Of a DNA stretch of 28,820 nucleotides, positions 1-9,117 are shown in pieces. This DNA comes from Ophiosphaerella korrae (taxonomy: Eukaryota; Ascomycota; Dothideomycetes; Pleosporales; Phaeosphaeriaceae). The position numbers and the translations under genes were made by a program. The stretch is from NCBI GenBank assembly GCA_028456385.1, contig JALNQF010000457.1, forward strand, positions 1 to 28,820, written 5' to 3'. Position 1 is the first letter of the stretch. Each line of letters opens with the position of its first letter. Under the pieces are notes generated by a model. It made no database searches, was not told where the DNA came from, and saw only the letters and a program-made list of their open reading frames with translations.

Positions 1-20
1 GGGGGGGGGGGGGGGGGGGT

Positions 21-77
<57 letters not shown>
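1..77. repeat. Poly-G homopolymer at left edge
   Basis: Positions 1-77 are all G except for a single T at 20. It is followed by a G/T-rich tail (78-110). Read outward from the contig this is a C homopolymer, the same polarity as the right edge. A left-hand telomere would be C-rich on the + strand (CCCTAA), so the polarity is wrong for a natural chromosome end. Most likely the assembly stopped inside, or slipped on, a long G/C homopolymer. The short open frame that begins in it is a poly-glycine artefact. Confidence 0.95.
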
Positions 78-79
<2 letters not shown>

Positions 80-994
80 TGGGGTTAGATTGTTTGTTTG
101 AGACGGGTGGGGAATGCGGTGAGGTTTTGGTGTTGGGGTTGCGTGCGAGTGAAGAAATCGCTGACGGGTATATTGGTGAGGTCTTATTGTACCATCCGCG
201 ACATTGCTGGTAGGAATTGTGCAATGATTGTGCAGTTTTTTGTTTTTTTTTTTTGAATTCAACACGATTGTCTAGTGAGGTTATCTACCTGATGAGTACC
301 TGCGTGGTTGGGAAGATAGTCCTTGGCGTGTTGCTTGGCCACGAAACCCACAGCCATCGTTACATGGATCGATCGTGTTCCCTTGTCTATTAATTCAAGA
401 TAATCCGTGTGCTGCAATGACTGTAGCAGCGAGATCAGCTATGGCACGAGGTTGCACCATAAGATACATGGATCGAAAGGTAGGTATTGTGTCGTTCCGT
501 GGAACGAGAACGAGGGACAAAAGGTACCGACAAGCAGTAGCTGCACTTTACCCTGACAACCTTGAAAACACTTCTCTACGACGGAACCTACAAAATTCAA
601 ATACTAGACATCAAACACCAAGTGTGCCTTGGCTGCACCTAGAATATCGTTGATTCTTATATACTTTTTTGTTCACGCCTACCTATCGTCACGCTGCCTT
701 CCCACAAGAGAAGCAACCTGACCTCAAGCGCACTACCGATGCCTCATCGTATCAGCAGGCTCAATGAGTGATGAGAACTCTGCACTAGTGAATTCCTCAT
801 TCATAGAGCTAATAGAGATTACCGCAATCCCACATATAAATCCTCTCCTCTTCTCCTCTTCATACTTAAACTTCAGCAATAATACATCAGCTTACTTCAA
901 CCGATTACTCCCTTAAAAGTAACTTCCTTTGGGAGATACAAGGTTCGTGTATTCATATCTTTCACTACTAATAATGGCTAATCTCTAGTGTAGT
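78..994. other. Intergenic, left end to BTB gene
   Basis: No convincing gene. It holds a T-rich run around 239-254 and several short open frames with no recognisable protein pattern. The distal 160 bases look like the core promoter and 5' leader of the following BTB gene. Confidence 0.6.
835..863 (+). promoter_or_regulatory. TATA box and CT-rich initiator for the BTB gene
   Basis: TATAAA at 835-840 is followed directly by a pyrimidine tract of CT-rich sequence up to 863, a common arrangement in ascomycete core promoters. It lies about 155 nt before the ATG at 995. A five-codon upstream ORF (ATG 974 to TAG 988) precedes the main start by six bases. A possible 5' UTR intron (GT at about 943, branch-like CTAAT near 968, AG at 988) would remove that upstream ORF. 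Confidence 0.5.
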
Positions 995-2032
995 ATGAGC
1001 ATGGCGGACAATATCAATGATCCCGGCGTTGGACATTGTATCATCAAGAAAGGCGGCGATGCCCTCCTTAAAGTCGGACCGAGTGACGCAGCTGCGTCCA
1101 TACTAGTATCCTCCAAAACTCTATCGCTCGCATCTACTGTCTTCGCAGCTCTGTTAAACAATGTTGACGCAGAGAGCCAAAACGGCTCGCCCGACCAACC
1201 CCGGGTAGTTGAGCTTCCGGATGACTGTGAGGAATCCATGAGGTTACTTTGCATGGTTTTGCATGGGTACGTTCTGTTTATGCCACCGATGATTTCAATG
1301 TTCGATCTTGAGAAATTCGCCTCCCTCTGCCACAAGTATGACTGCGCAAACGCCGCCCGACTATGGAGCCGACGCTGGGTCTCGAGACAGGTGGATCAAA
1401 ACACGTTTCATTCACTTGTCACTGTGTCTTTCATGCTGGACCTCCCGCAAGAGTTCCGCGATGCCAGTAGGAATATGCTCAAAAATTGCACTTCAGTTCG
1501 CCGCGAATTGTTTGAAGTCGAAAATCAAGAATTTATTCATCGTAGATTTCTCAGTAAGTTTTAATCGGCGCTGCTCTAAGCAAATTTACTAATGTGGAAA
1601 ACAGATCTCCTTTCGAGACAGCTACACAGCGCCCAAGAGGAAATAATGGAATTAATGACACCTCTGGAGATAGGGGCTTTGCTCCATCACGCGTCAAAAC
1701 GACCCTGCGTGAGGGCGTCAGAAAATATCACGAGATTCTTCTTTGCGCTGCAAAGGGCGCATCTTCTTCCTGTCCAGGTCCAATCACTCGCAAGGTATCA
1801 AAAGTACGCACGTTTGTTCAGCGAAATCATCAAGTCCATACTCGACTCTACCAACCGCTGTGGATTGACAGAATGCAACAACTTTAGAGTAGAGAATGTT
1901 CCCATCAAGGACCGCGTTGATGCAATTGTGGACCCAATTCAAGGTTATTGCTTGGATTGTGTGAAACACGAAATCTATGGCAAAGCAAAGGTACCTTGTC
2001 GGGTTTCCCATGCTCCGGATCCCCGCCTTTGA
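995..2032 (+). CDS. BTB/POZ domain protein
   Basis: Two exons, 995-1553 and 1605-2032, give about 328 residues. The 51-nt intron has GTAAGT at 1554, a CTAAT branch site and ACAG at 1604, and the frame continues across it. Residues about 20-125 match the fungal BTB/POZ pattern: a 'GDALLKVGP' strand, then 'ILVSSKTLSLAS.VFAALL', then the acidic 'VVELPDDCEESM' segment before the helical part. The C-terminal half is helical and ends in a Cys-rich 'CLDC' motif seen in many Dothideomycete BTB proteins. Such proteins are uncharacterised; BTB domains mediate dimerisation or bridge substrates to Cul3 ligases, but no substrate-binding domain is visible. The start at 995 has a second in-frame Met two codons later. 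The stop lies eight bases before a long GA repeat. Confidence 0.8.
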
Positions 2033-2036
2033 GTCC

Positions 2037-2039
<3 letters not shown>

Positions 2040-2081
<42 letters not shown>
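2040..2081 (+). repeat. (GA)n microsatellite
   Basis: A perfect GA dinucleotide repeat of about 21 units lies just downstream of the BTB stop codon, inside the expected 3' UTR. Tracts of this length are usually length-polymorphic between strains. Confidence 0.97.
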
Positions 2082-2085
<4 letters not shown>

Positions 2086-2681
2086 TCTTGGGCAACTGAA
2101 AAGGCGGTACATAGATTACTGGAAGCAACAGTGAAAGTATACTTGGCGTACACGAAATCGGTTTTCGGAGTAGCTAGGTACACGTAAGCAAGGGAGGATC
2201 AATTTAAAAACTTTTAATTTTTTGGGATCATATGTTTATACTGCATTGCCTGAAGTACACTTGGCTCTATTACGCGGAAATGTGATTCCTATCTCTTTCA
2301 GTTGGCCGAGCGGAGAACTTGAGGAGTTAAAACTAAGAGGATAGAACTCTACCCGCTTTGTAATCGGAATGCGGATTAGTTTGACAGGTATACAGTTTTC
2401 ATATTTCCGCCTGCATATAGTTACCCAAGTGCTTTAAGGCTGGCTGCGTTATGGCGATAGGGAACACTGGAAACGCCTGATGAAGGTTTGTGCTTTCTAG
2501 AACAAGGCTCTTGTCTATAACGTACCAAGCTTGTCCTGCTCGGAATCGAATGATTGATAAATTATTATACTCTAAATTACTATACTCTAAATTATTATGC
2601 GCAACATTATAAAGGGGATGCCAACACAGAACAGGTTCACTTAATCATATCCACCTTCCTATCGTCACCGAGAGCACACAC
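2082..2681. other. Intergenic between BTB and DUF7730-like genes
   Basis: No gene seen. It contains the 3' flanks of two convergent genes and the AT-rich tandem repeat at 2559-2599. A string resembling a tRNA A box at 2301-2313 has no matching B box. Confidence 0.6.
2559..2599. repeat. AT-rich tandem repeat, 15-bp unit, about 2.7 copies
   Basis: Units begin at 2559, 2574 and 2589. The first two differ by a single base, and the third is partial. No function is suggested by the sequence. Confidence 0.85.
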
Positions 2682-3977
2682 TCAGAAACCATTATTGAGA
2701 ACCTTTCCCGCCCTCGAAGCCCACATGGCCTTGCCTTTTCCAGCCATGGTAAGCCTTTCAAATTGGACTTTGACGCCTCTAAGCGATGTAAATGGCGCTA
2801 ACACCTTAGCTCTTACCTGCAAGTCCCTCTCAATCCCCTCCTCGGAGACGCCCTCTAGGAATCGTCCGAAGTCGTCAACCCATTCAATCTCCACGATGCG
2901 CAGCTTTGGTACACTCTTCTTCAGATTTTCACAAAGGTCTTCCGCTAACGGCACTAGTACGCTGATACATTCGTCCAGATCGATTTCCTTAAATGTGCAC
3001 GTTTGGGTATTTACGTCTGGGTACTGTTTAGACGTCCTTGTTGCGCAGATCCTCGCCACGTCAATCCTGACGCGTACTCTTTTCATCTCGGCCGCATATA
3101 CGGACTCGGCGATTGATTTGTAAGTCGGCTTCATGCTCGTATCCAATCGCCAACATGCGTCATTTGGCGTCAATGGCTGGACTTCAAACGCCGTCGTGGT
3201 CCAGAATTCTTCTTTTGCTTCCTTGTACACTTGCTTGCTGACGAGGAGTAGGCTTGTTGGCGGCGGCATCCCATGCACGGCGATGATCCCATTGTCGTTA
3301 AGTCGATATGAGACGATATCCTCGCCTGGACTTGGCCCTTGCGGACTTGCATGGTGTGGAAGTCTTGTGAATCTTGAGGATAAGCTGTACTTAGCTGCCC
3401 AAAGCCATCCGGCCTCGATGGAATGCGCGGTGTTGGTGTGGCTAATGTGGAGGTAGATTTGATTGCGTAACTCGGGCGGTAGATTGAGGAAGGAAGGCGA
3501 AGTCTGAGATTCGGATTGTATACCCTGGATCCTATCCTTGCGTCGGAACAATTGAAAGACCTGAATGAGAGGGTGGTACCACGGTACAACAGGAGATATG
3601 TAGTTCCGCAACCTGCAGTGATTGTGATCGCACTGCGGCCAAAATAGATGACGCCACAGTCTCTCAGGCAGATTGAGTGGTGAAAAGATGAAGCAATACC
3701 CATCGAAGTACCCACGTCTGGGCCAGGGATGCGGAGATGGTATACTTAGCCTCTTTTCCGTCCATGTATCATGTAGCTTCAGTTCCGTCCATAGGTGCAT
3801 AGGCATTGCTGTATACAATGTGATAAGAGAAACAATGCCACGAATTGCAGCAACTATCTTCTCGCCCAACGTCGGTGCTGGTTTTTGAAATACAAGTGAC
3901 CACATGCCACTATTCTGAGACTCGTAGCAGACCATTCTTCCAAAATGTTTTATGCGCGTAGGTATCTCGACCAGCAC
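2682..3977 (-). CDS. DUF7730/F-box-like hypothetical protein
   Basis: Single-exon frame of 431 residues. Residues 163-175 carry 'FLNLPPELRNQIY', the opening helix of the large fungal 2EXR/DUF7730 F-box-like family. It is followed at about 245 by 'SLLLVSKQVYKEA..EFW', the second conserved block of the same family, in which these proteins list 'prior relatives' of F-box folds. The last 150 residues look like the alpha/beta portion of such proteins. The N-terminal 160 residues are unlike the family core, contain a weakly hydrophobic stretch (about 40-60) and many Trp/His. The true start is uncertain: Met1, Met15 or Met58 are all possible. Family members are uncharacterised; ubiquitin ligase adaptor function is only a guess. 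Confidence 0.75.
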   Translation of the reverse strand: MLVEIPTRIKHFGRMVCYESQNSGMWSLVFQKPAPTLGEKIVAAIRGIVSLITLYTAMPMHLWTELKLHDTWTEKRLSIPSPHPWPRRGYFDGYCFIFSPLNLPERLWRHLFWPQCDHNHCRLRNYISPVVPWYHPLIQVFQLFRRKDRIQGIQSESQTSPSFLNLPPELRNQIYLHISHTNTAHSIEAGWLWAAKYSLSSRFTRLPHHASPQGPSPGEDIVSYRLNDNGIIAVHGMPPPTSLLLVSKQVYKEAKEEFWTTTAFEVQPLTPNDACWRLDTSMKPTYKSIAESVYAAEMKRVRVRIDVARICATRTSKQYPDVNTQTCTFKEIDLDECISVLVPLAEDLCENLKKSVPKLRIVEIEWVDDFGRFLEGVSEEGIERDLQVRAKVLAPFTSLRGVKVQFERLTMAGKGKAMWASRAGKVLNNGF

Positions 3978-5136
3978 ACTATTCTAGATAGGGCATGGGA
4001 AGGGGCCGGCCCTGTCGATCAGTGCGAGAGATTAGCGAACGGTTGTCCGAGGCGTTCGGAGTTAATGCAATAAGGAAATTGCTGCCTGTCCTGGATAAAG
4101 GGAGAAAAGAAAACAAAAGTTGAAGGTGCAATGTGAAAGTGCGAAGTAGAAGTGCGCGGCTTGCTCGGAATGATTCGCGCTGCATGTGAGTCCATTGTCT
4201 GTCGCAAGGTATCTACAAAGGCCCTCGTGAGACACGCCAAAGTTTCGAAATCCGCATCAATAGCTTTCTAGCGAGATTCAATAAAGGTAGTTTGGCTTTG
4301 AGGCAGCTGAGCGGTGATGGCAACAAGCTTCATACTTGCAGCTGGAGGCAGACAGGAGAGATATTGGAGGCCCGTGGTCGAATGCGCATGGCGTTCAATG
4401 CAGCAGTTCTCCGTTGACCCCTAGCCCTCACCGTGTTCTTATCAAGTCCGCTCCCCAACATCCCCAACACGCCACTGTGACACGCGCTGACAGAAGCCCG
4501 ACGTATCTATGTGACCCTCTTTCAAGTGCCGGAAGAAATGGGTAAACCAACCCAGCAAGCACGCAATAGCGCAGATACGGCTTCGAAACTGTGTGGATCT
4601 TCAATATCCGAGTGCTGCGCTGATTCGTCGTTTTCACACACACCAAACTGCACGTGGCGCACCCTGCATCACCGTTGCGCAACAGGCAGCGCCATCTCAT
4701 TCGTCCGATCTAGACGGTACATATTTGAAATCCTCCTCCTGCGACCCACTGTGAGACCTTATCATCTCCAACCCTCGATATTAAATCTACACATCTAATA
4801 GGAAATTTCTCCGCACCACCAGGCTCCGCATCCGGAAGACCAGCGACTTCGACCCACCAGTTGCGCAATCGAGCACTGATAAAAGAGGGGGTCTCCTCCT
4901 CGGCCGGTGAAAATCTGGGGTTGAGAGCCAATTTAAATTGGGTACTTTAGGGTTTGGAGAAGGGTTGAGGCGAGAACGCGTGATTGAATTGAACGTTGCC
5001 GGTGGACAGCGAATTGTCGCACGCCTTGCGATACCCGATTTACGCCGCGGAAAGAGGTGTATAAAGAGACTAGGTCCAGTACGTCATTTGGAGATCTCTC
5101 CTGTGTTCTCGACGACCGACACGATCAAAATTCATC
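3978..5136. other. Intergenic, shared 5' region of divergent genes
   Basis: This lies between the minus-strand DUF7730-like gene and the plus-strand secreted protein gene. Several frames of 70-95 codons are open on both strands but overlap one another and show no protein-like pattern, so none is called. It should hold the promoters of both flanking genes. Confidence 0.6.
5060..5066 (+). promoter_or_regulatory. TATA box of secreted protein gene
   Basis: TATAAAG lies 71-77 nt before the ATG at 5137. It is followed by a CT-rich leader and by 'CAAAATTCATC' directly before the start codon. Spacing and context fit a fungal core promoter. Confidence 0.55.
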
Positions 5137-5834
5137 ATGCCTCGTTTCCTCACGTGCTTACTTGTTCTTACTTACGCGCTCCTCGCACATGCAGGCGTAC
5201 AGCAAAGTGATTTCACAGGCCTAGGCCATATTTACGTACTGAAGTCAGCAGATTGGCGAAACGCGACTCCAGAGGCAAAAGTAGGGTGTCTGAACGACAA
5301 CGGCAAATTTGTTAGCCTTCCTTCGAGATGTGGTGTCTTTTCCCGTCGTGACGACTACCCGTATACATTATCTACCAGGAACGGTAATTGTACCTTTGGG
5401 GACAGCACACAACAACGTAATACGGATAGCTATTATGGCGGTAACGATTTCGCTTGGAATTGTGTCAAGAAGCACAACGCAGAAATCTACGATGAATTGT
5501 ATACAATTGTAGGTCTTGTCCCCCTCCTTTTGTGTACTTGTAACTTAAAGGCATGTAGGACGGCTTTCCTTACGTCTTCCTTTGCTTTGGTGACATAGCA
5601 TGCTACTACGACGCAAATAAGGTGCCTGCGAAGGATGAAGTGCTTCCTCTGTGGCAATTCCGATGGGGTTCGCAGCAAATGGGTATCACGCCCGGCCACA
5701 TTCAGCTTCAACTGTTATGGGAGAAAGTTGGCGACACTGAAAAGCGAAAAGGCGAGGTGAAAATCCCTAGTCCGCGTATGGAGATACGTGAAGGTATGCA
5801 GGTCCCATTGCAGGGTGCTAGGGCGAGGAGATGA
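5137..5834 (+). CDS. Small secreted cysteine-rich protein (effector-type)
   Basis: Exons 5137-5508 and 5559-5834 give 215 residues. The 50-nt intron starts GTAGGT and ends GTAG; splicing joins 'ELYTI' to 'DGFPYVFLC' without a frame change, and the unspliced frame would end in nonsense. Residues 1-19 form a signal peptide (hydrophobic core 'LLVLTYALL', likely cleavage after Ala-His-Ala). The mature chain has exactly six cysteines (51, 65, 85, 109, 133, 139), compatible with three disulfides, and N-glycosylation sequons at about 42 and 84. The C-terminal third lacks Cys, is rich in Arg/Lys and ends 'GARARR'. I do not recognise a named family. Size, secretion and Cys count fit fungal candidate effectors or apoplastic proteins; function is unknown. 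Confidence 0.75.
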
Positions 5835-6470
5835 AGGATCGTTGTAGTTCGATATGGGACTCGAGGATGAACATGGTGCGCTTTTGATATGTAGCGCCAA
5901 TCATACTCTGTGTTGCTGATTCAGACATGATTATGCGTACTAGTGTTCGTTAATAAGTGACTGCTGCTCCATTCAATGACTCATCGCAGCGGTACAGGAA
6001 GGGCAAAATTGAGGTAACGTTCCATCCACCCAAGTTGGACCTTGTATAGGGGACAGGAGGCTGCACATGCGTATTGTGGCGCGAGTCCTGATATATCTCT
6101 CGTCGATTTGTTTCAGGAAGGAACACAGCATATCTATCTGTAGTTTGACGTCACCTGAACGAAGATTTAGACTTCGGGATTAGAAATGGAAGAGGTACCA
6201 TGAAAGGACTCGAGGGTTTGCATTAAGGTGATATGTTGTGACGCTACCTAGGTATATGTGTCTCGTTAACTTTGCCTAGTCACCGCCCGCTTCAACACCT
6301 TGGTCTTTGTACCGGATAATATTCGCATTACCCCTCCATCGATATCGCTGTGTGGCTGATTCGATGGACTCGTGATGTGTTACGATTCCGAAGCAAGGGC
6401 GGGGAGGCAGGGCCTGTTCTATCACTGATCAATTTCCAGCATTGTGAGGCTGGTAATGACTCTTACCTAC
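5835..6470. other. Intergenic between convergent secreted-protein genes
   Basis: Shared 3' flank of the two convergent small secreted protein genes. No open frame of interest and no obvious repeat. Confidence 0.6.
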
Positions 6471-7035
6471 TTATGCAACCATGGGGGAATCTCCGTCTTT
6501 GCTAGCATCGTGGGGCGTGGTCGCAAGCTTCAGGTGAGCTGGGCCAGCTTTGTCCTTTGCCCAGCAGCTGTAGTAATCGAAGTGGTTACCCGCGGGGGTC
6601 TTAACCTGGGAAATATCTCCACAGTCGATAGCGACGGCGTAGTTATCGGCGCTAGCCCTGCAGTTGTCGTCGGTGCTTCTAGTCCCTCCGCCACTGTGGC
6701 CAAGTTTGGCTCCATGATGCTTCTTCTGAGCGTAAAACGTGCACTCGACGTCAGTCTTACAGATCTTGACGGAGACCATGTCTGAGTTACTGATGCTGGT
6801 CAGGTGTGGCTAGTGAGTGTTGACTATGAGCTACTTACAAAGGCAAACATGCAGCTAATGCCTTGATCTCGAACACAAAGCTGGCATTACCCTGAAACTT
6901 GGGTTTGCTGTAAGCAACGCCGACATCGCGGTGGTGTTCGTTGTCAACCATGCCCTTGTGCGGTTCTGGGGACCCGACAATCGAGCCTGCAAAGTAAAGG
7001 GTAACAAGGAGGGTTTGGAGTACTTTAGAAGCCAT
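6471..7035 (-). CDS. Small secreted cysteine-rich protein (effector-type)
   Basis: Exons 7035-6839 and 6789-6471 give 171 residues. The 49-nt intron has GTAAGT at 6838 and ATCAG ending at 6790. An alternative acceptor six bases upstream (CAG ending 6796, 43-nt intron) is also in frame and would add two residues. Met at 7035 was chosen because it opens a signal peptide ('LQTLLVTLYFAGSIVG', residues 6-21); the longer upstream frame has no such feature. The mature protein holds six cysteines (63, 76, 82, 109, 122, 141) and one sequon (Asn50). It is rich in His, Gly and Asp. Family not recognised. It differs in Cys spacing from the other secreted protein here, so the two are probably not recent duplicates. 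Confidence 0.72.
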
Positions 7036-9117
7036 CTTGATGAGATTCAACTGATGGGTAGTGCCACAATTAGAAGGTAGTAGTATGGTCGGAGATTCGA
7101 AGGCGATGAAGTAGCAAGGAGAGGCTGTATGGTATGTTAAGTAGGAAGCAGAGTGCCAGTTCCAAGCACATAAATCGTTTCCTTGGTTGTACTTTTTCGA
7201 GGGTCGCTCCTGGCCGCCAGACTCAAAAATGGGGTGATGTTTTTCTTCGCCCCTTCTGATTAGGTCCTGTGGGTACTTGAAGTTGCCCAAGTACGCCTAT
7301 GAAATCAATCGCATTCGATCGTTGGAAATCAGAATGGGGAAAGAGCTACATAGGTGACTGTGTCGTACTGTTGATACGTAAGTATGTTGGTCCATCGCTG
7401 CTGGTTACTCAACTAAATCATTATTGTTCATGCAAAGGAAGAATGAGATACCGATATGCCGTCGCAAATGTATTTCTTGCGATGATTGGTATCAAGCAAT
7501 CCAATGCCGTCGAGTGGATTCGCTGTTTACATTTCGAGTTCCAAATCGCAAACATTGCAAAATTATCAAGGCTGCGATCTGGTGTCGAGCGGCCATATGG
7601 CACAGCCAATGACACTGCACTGAGCTGTTGCGCAATCGAACCGTGTTCTTGATAGTGAGAATATCGCAGATCCGAAGTAGCAAACCTGCTGGAATGCTTG
7701 CTAGTTCTGGCAATAGTTGCCATATTAACATCATTCTGTATTCCAAAGGGGGAGGCCATTGTTGATCAAGGCTATCAGATGCGTGCATTCTTTTTTAATT
7801 TGAATCCTCATTAGTGTTGGGTGCTTGTGTCCCCGTTCCCATGACAGTACATACCCGCCATCTTGAAAATATCTCTTGGCAATTCTCAAAAGGTAGAATG
7901 GTTAACTACACAGTTTTTTGTACGCTTCATACTTGGCTGACGAACACGCTTTCGACTATTACCCGGAGTTGGCGTGACTAGGAGCCTCTCATCTCCCTTC
8001 TGATTGGCCATTCCAGCACTGCCACGTCAGTATCCCGCATAAATACAACAAACATAAGCCCGGGCATTGGAAAACTAGCTCAATGCCAAAGGCATTCATC
8101 GTTCGCTGCGGATTGCCCGTAGATGAAATGGCAATAAGAGCGCCGTCAACTCGTCGCAAAGCAGTGTTCAGCTCGCCACAATATGTAGCGCGACCGCTAA
8201 GCAGCCACTCACATGACTCAGATGCAGGTACCATGAAACATGCGGGCCGTGAATGCTACCCGGGCTGAGTAAAAAAGCCAGGCGTGCGGTGTGGGATCCT
8301 GAAGGCTGTAGCCCTACGAGTGGGAATACGCCTCATGAGGCTGGTTTTACGAACGGGTCAAGATTAGCGCGTCGGTCTAATTGGATCTCAACCGAGAAAC
8401 TACTTTTGGACACCGCAACCTCGACCTTTGCTTCGCCGCACTCTACCATATTCCTACGTCACGTTAGGTTGCAACAGGAATCCGTACCTGTAATTCCATC
8501 GGCTTTGCCCGACAGGGTTACTTTACGGCCGAGAGAAATAGGTGGCAATGTCGACATCCACTCAGAGAGAAGCCGCCTCCATCATCAATATGTAGTCCAC
8601 ACAAGCGCTGTGGCTCTCGCAAGGACACAGAAAAAAAAATAAGATATCGCATTGGACTCTCTGTACCTTTCAAAGGCCGCTAGCTATTACTCATACGCAA
8701 CTCAGCAGCTGATAACCATAATTGGCGGCAGAGCTGCGTCTAGCATCCCTGTTTCTTCGCTACATGCCTTCCTTGAGACTAGCGCTGATGCTTTCTACTC
8801 CACTGCTGTCATGCAGGGCTGGTAGGTAATACATACCCCCAATCACAGACACTCGTTAGCTCGTTGGCGGTCGCCAGAACTTGCCCTGTGTGCAGGCCTC
8901 CGAACGCGCTGGGGGAGCACGACTTCCATGTCTCTCGTGAGCCTTGATATCCAAATACATGTTCCTCAGCCCTAACGTAACATAGAACGTGCTCATACAC
9001 AGCCTTGCCTCTGAACACTTTTCATAGCATCATGGCTAGTAAACATATAAAGGTTTTGCGGCAACCTCCACAGGTGGCCGCAAGTACATGCGGATCTATT
9101 CTAAAAAACCACAAGCC
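7036..9117. other. Two-kilobase region without a supported gene
   Basis: Open frames up to about 129 codons occur on both strands, but they overlap, lack domain-like composition and offer no splice pattern that extends them. The left part carries the promoter of the minus-strand secreted protein and the right part the promoter of the regulator. A nine-A run lies near 8631-8639. Confidence 0.6.

Noticed and set aside
1..110. Telomere interpretation of the G-rich left end (GGGGTTTGGGGTTAG)
   Set aside because: A left telomere should be C-rich on the + strand, there is no TTAGGG array, and the right end has the same wrong polarity.
19..213. Poly-glycine open frame at the left edge
   Set aside because: It is the translation of the G homopolymer.
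2301..2360. tRNA gene suggested by GTTGGCCGAGCGG, an A-box-like string
   Set aside because: No GGTTCGAATCC-type B box at proper spacing and no acceptor stem pairing could be found.
8360..8420. tRNA-like string GTCGGTCTAATTGG
   Set aside because: No B box or cloverleaf follows within tRNA distance.
7989..8642. Open frames around 8.0-8.6 kb
   Set aside because: Short, overlapping on both strands, low similarity to protein composition, and no way to extend by splicing.
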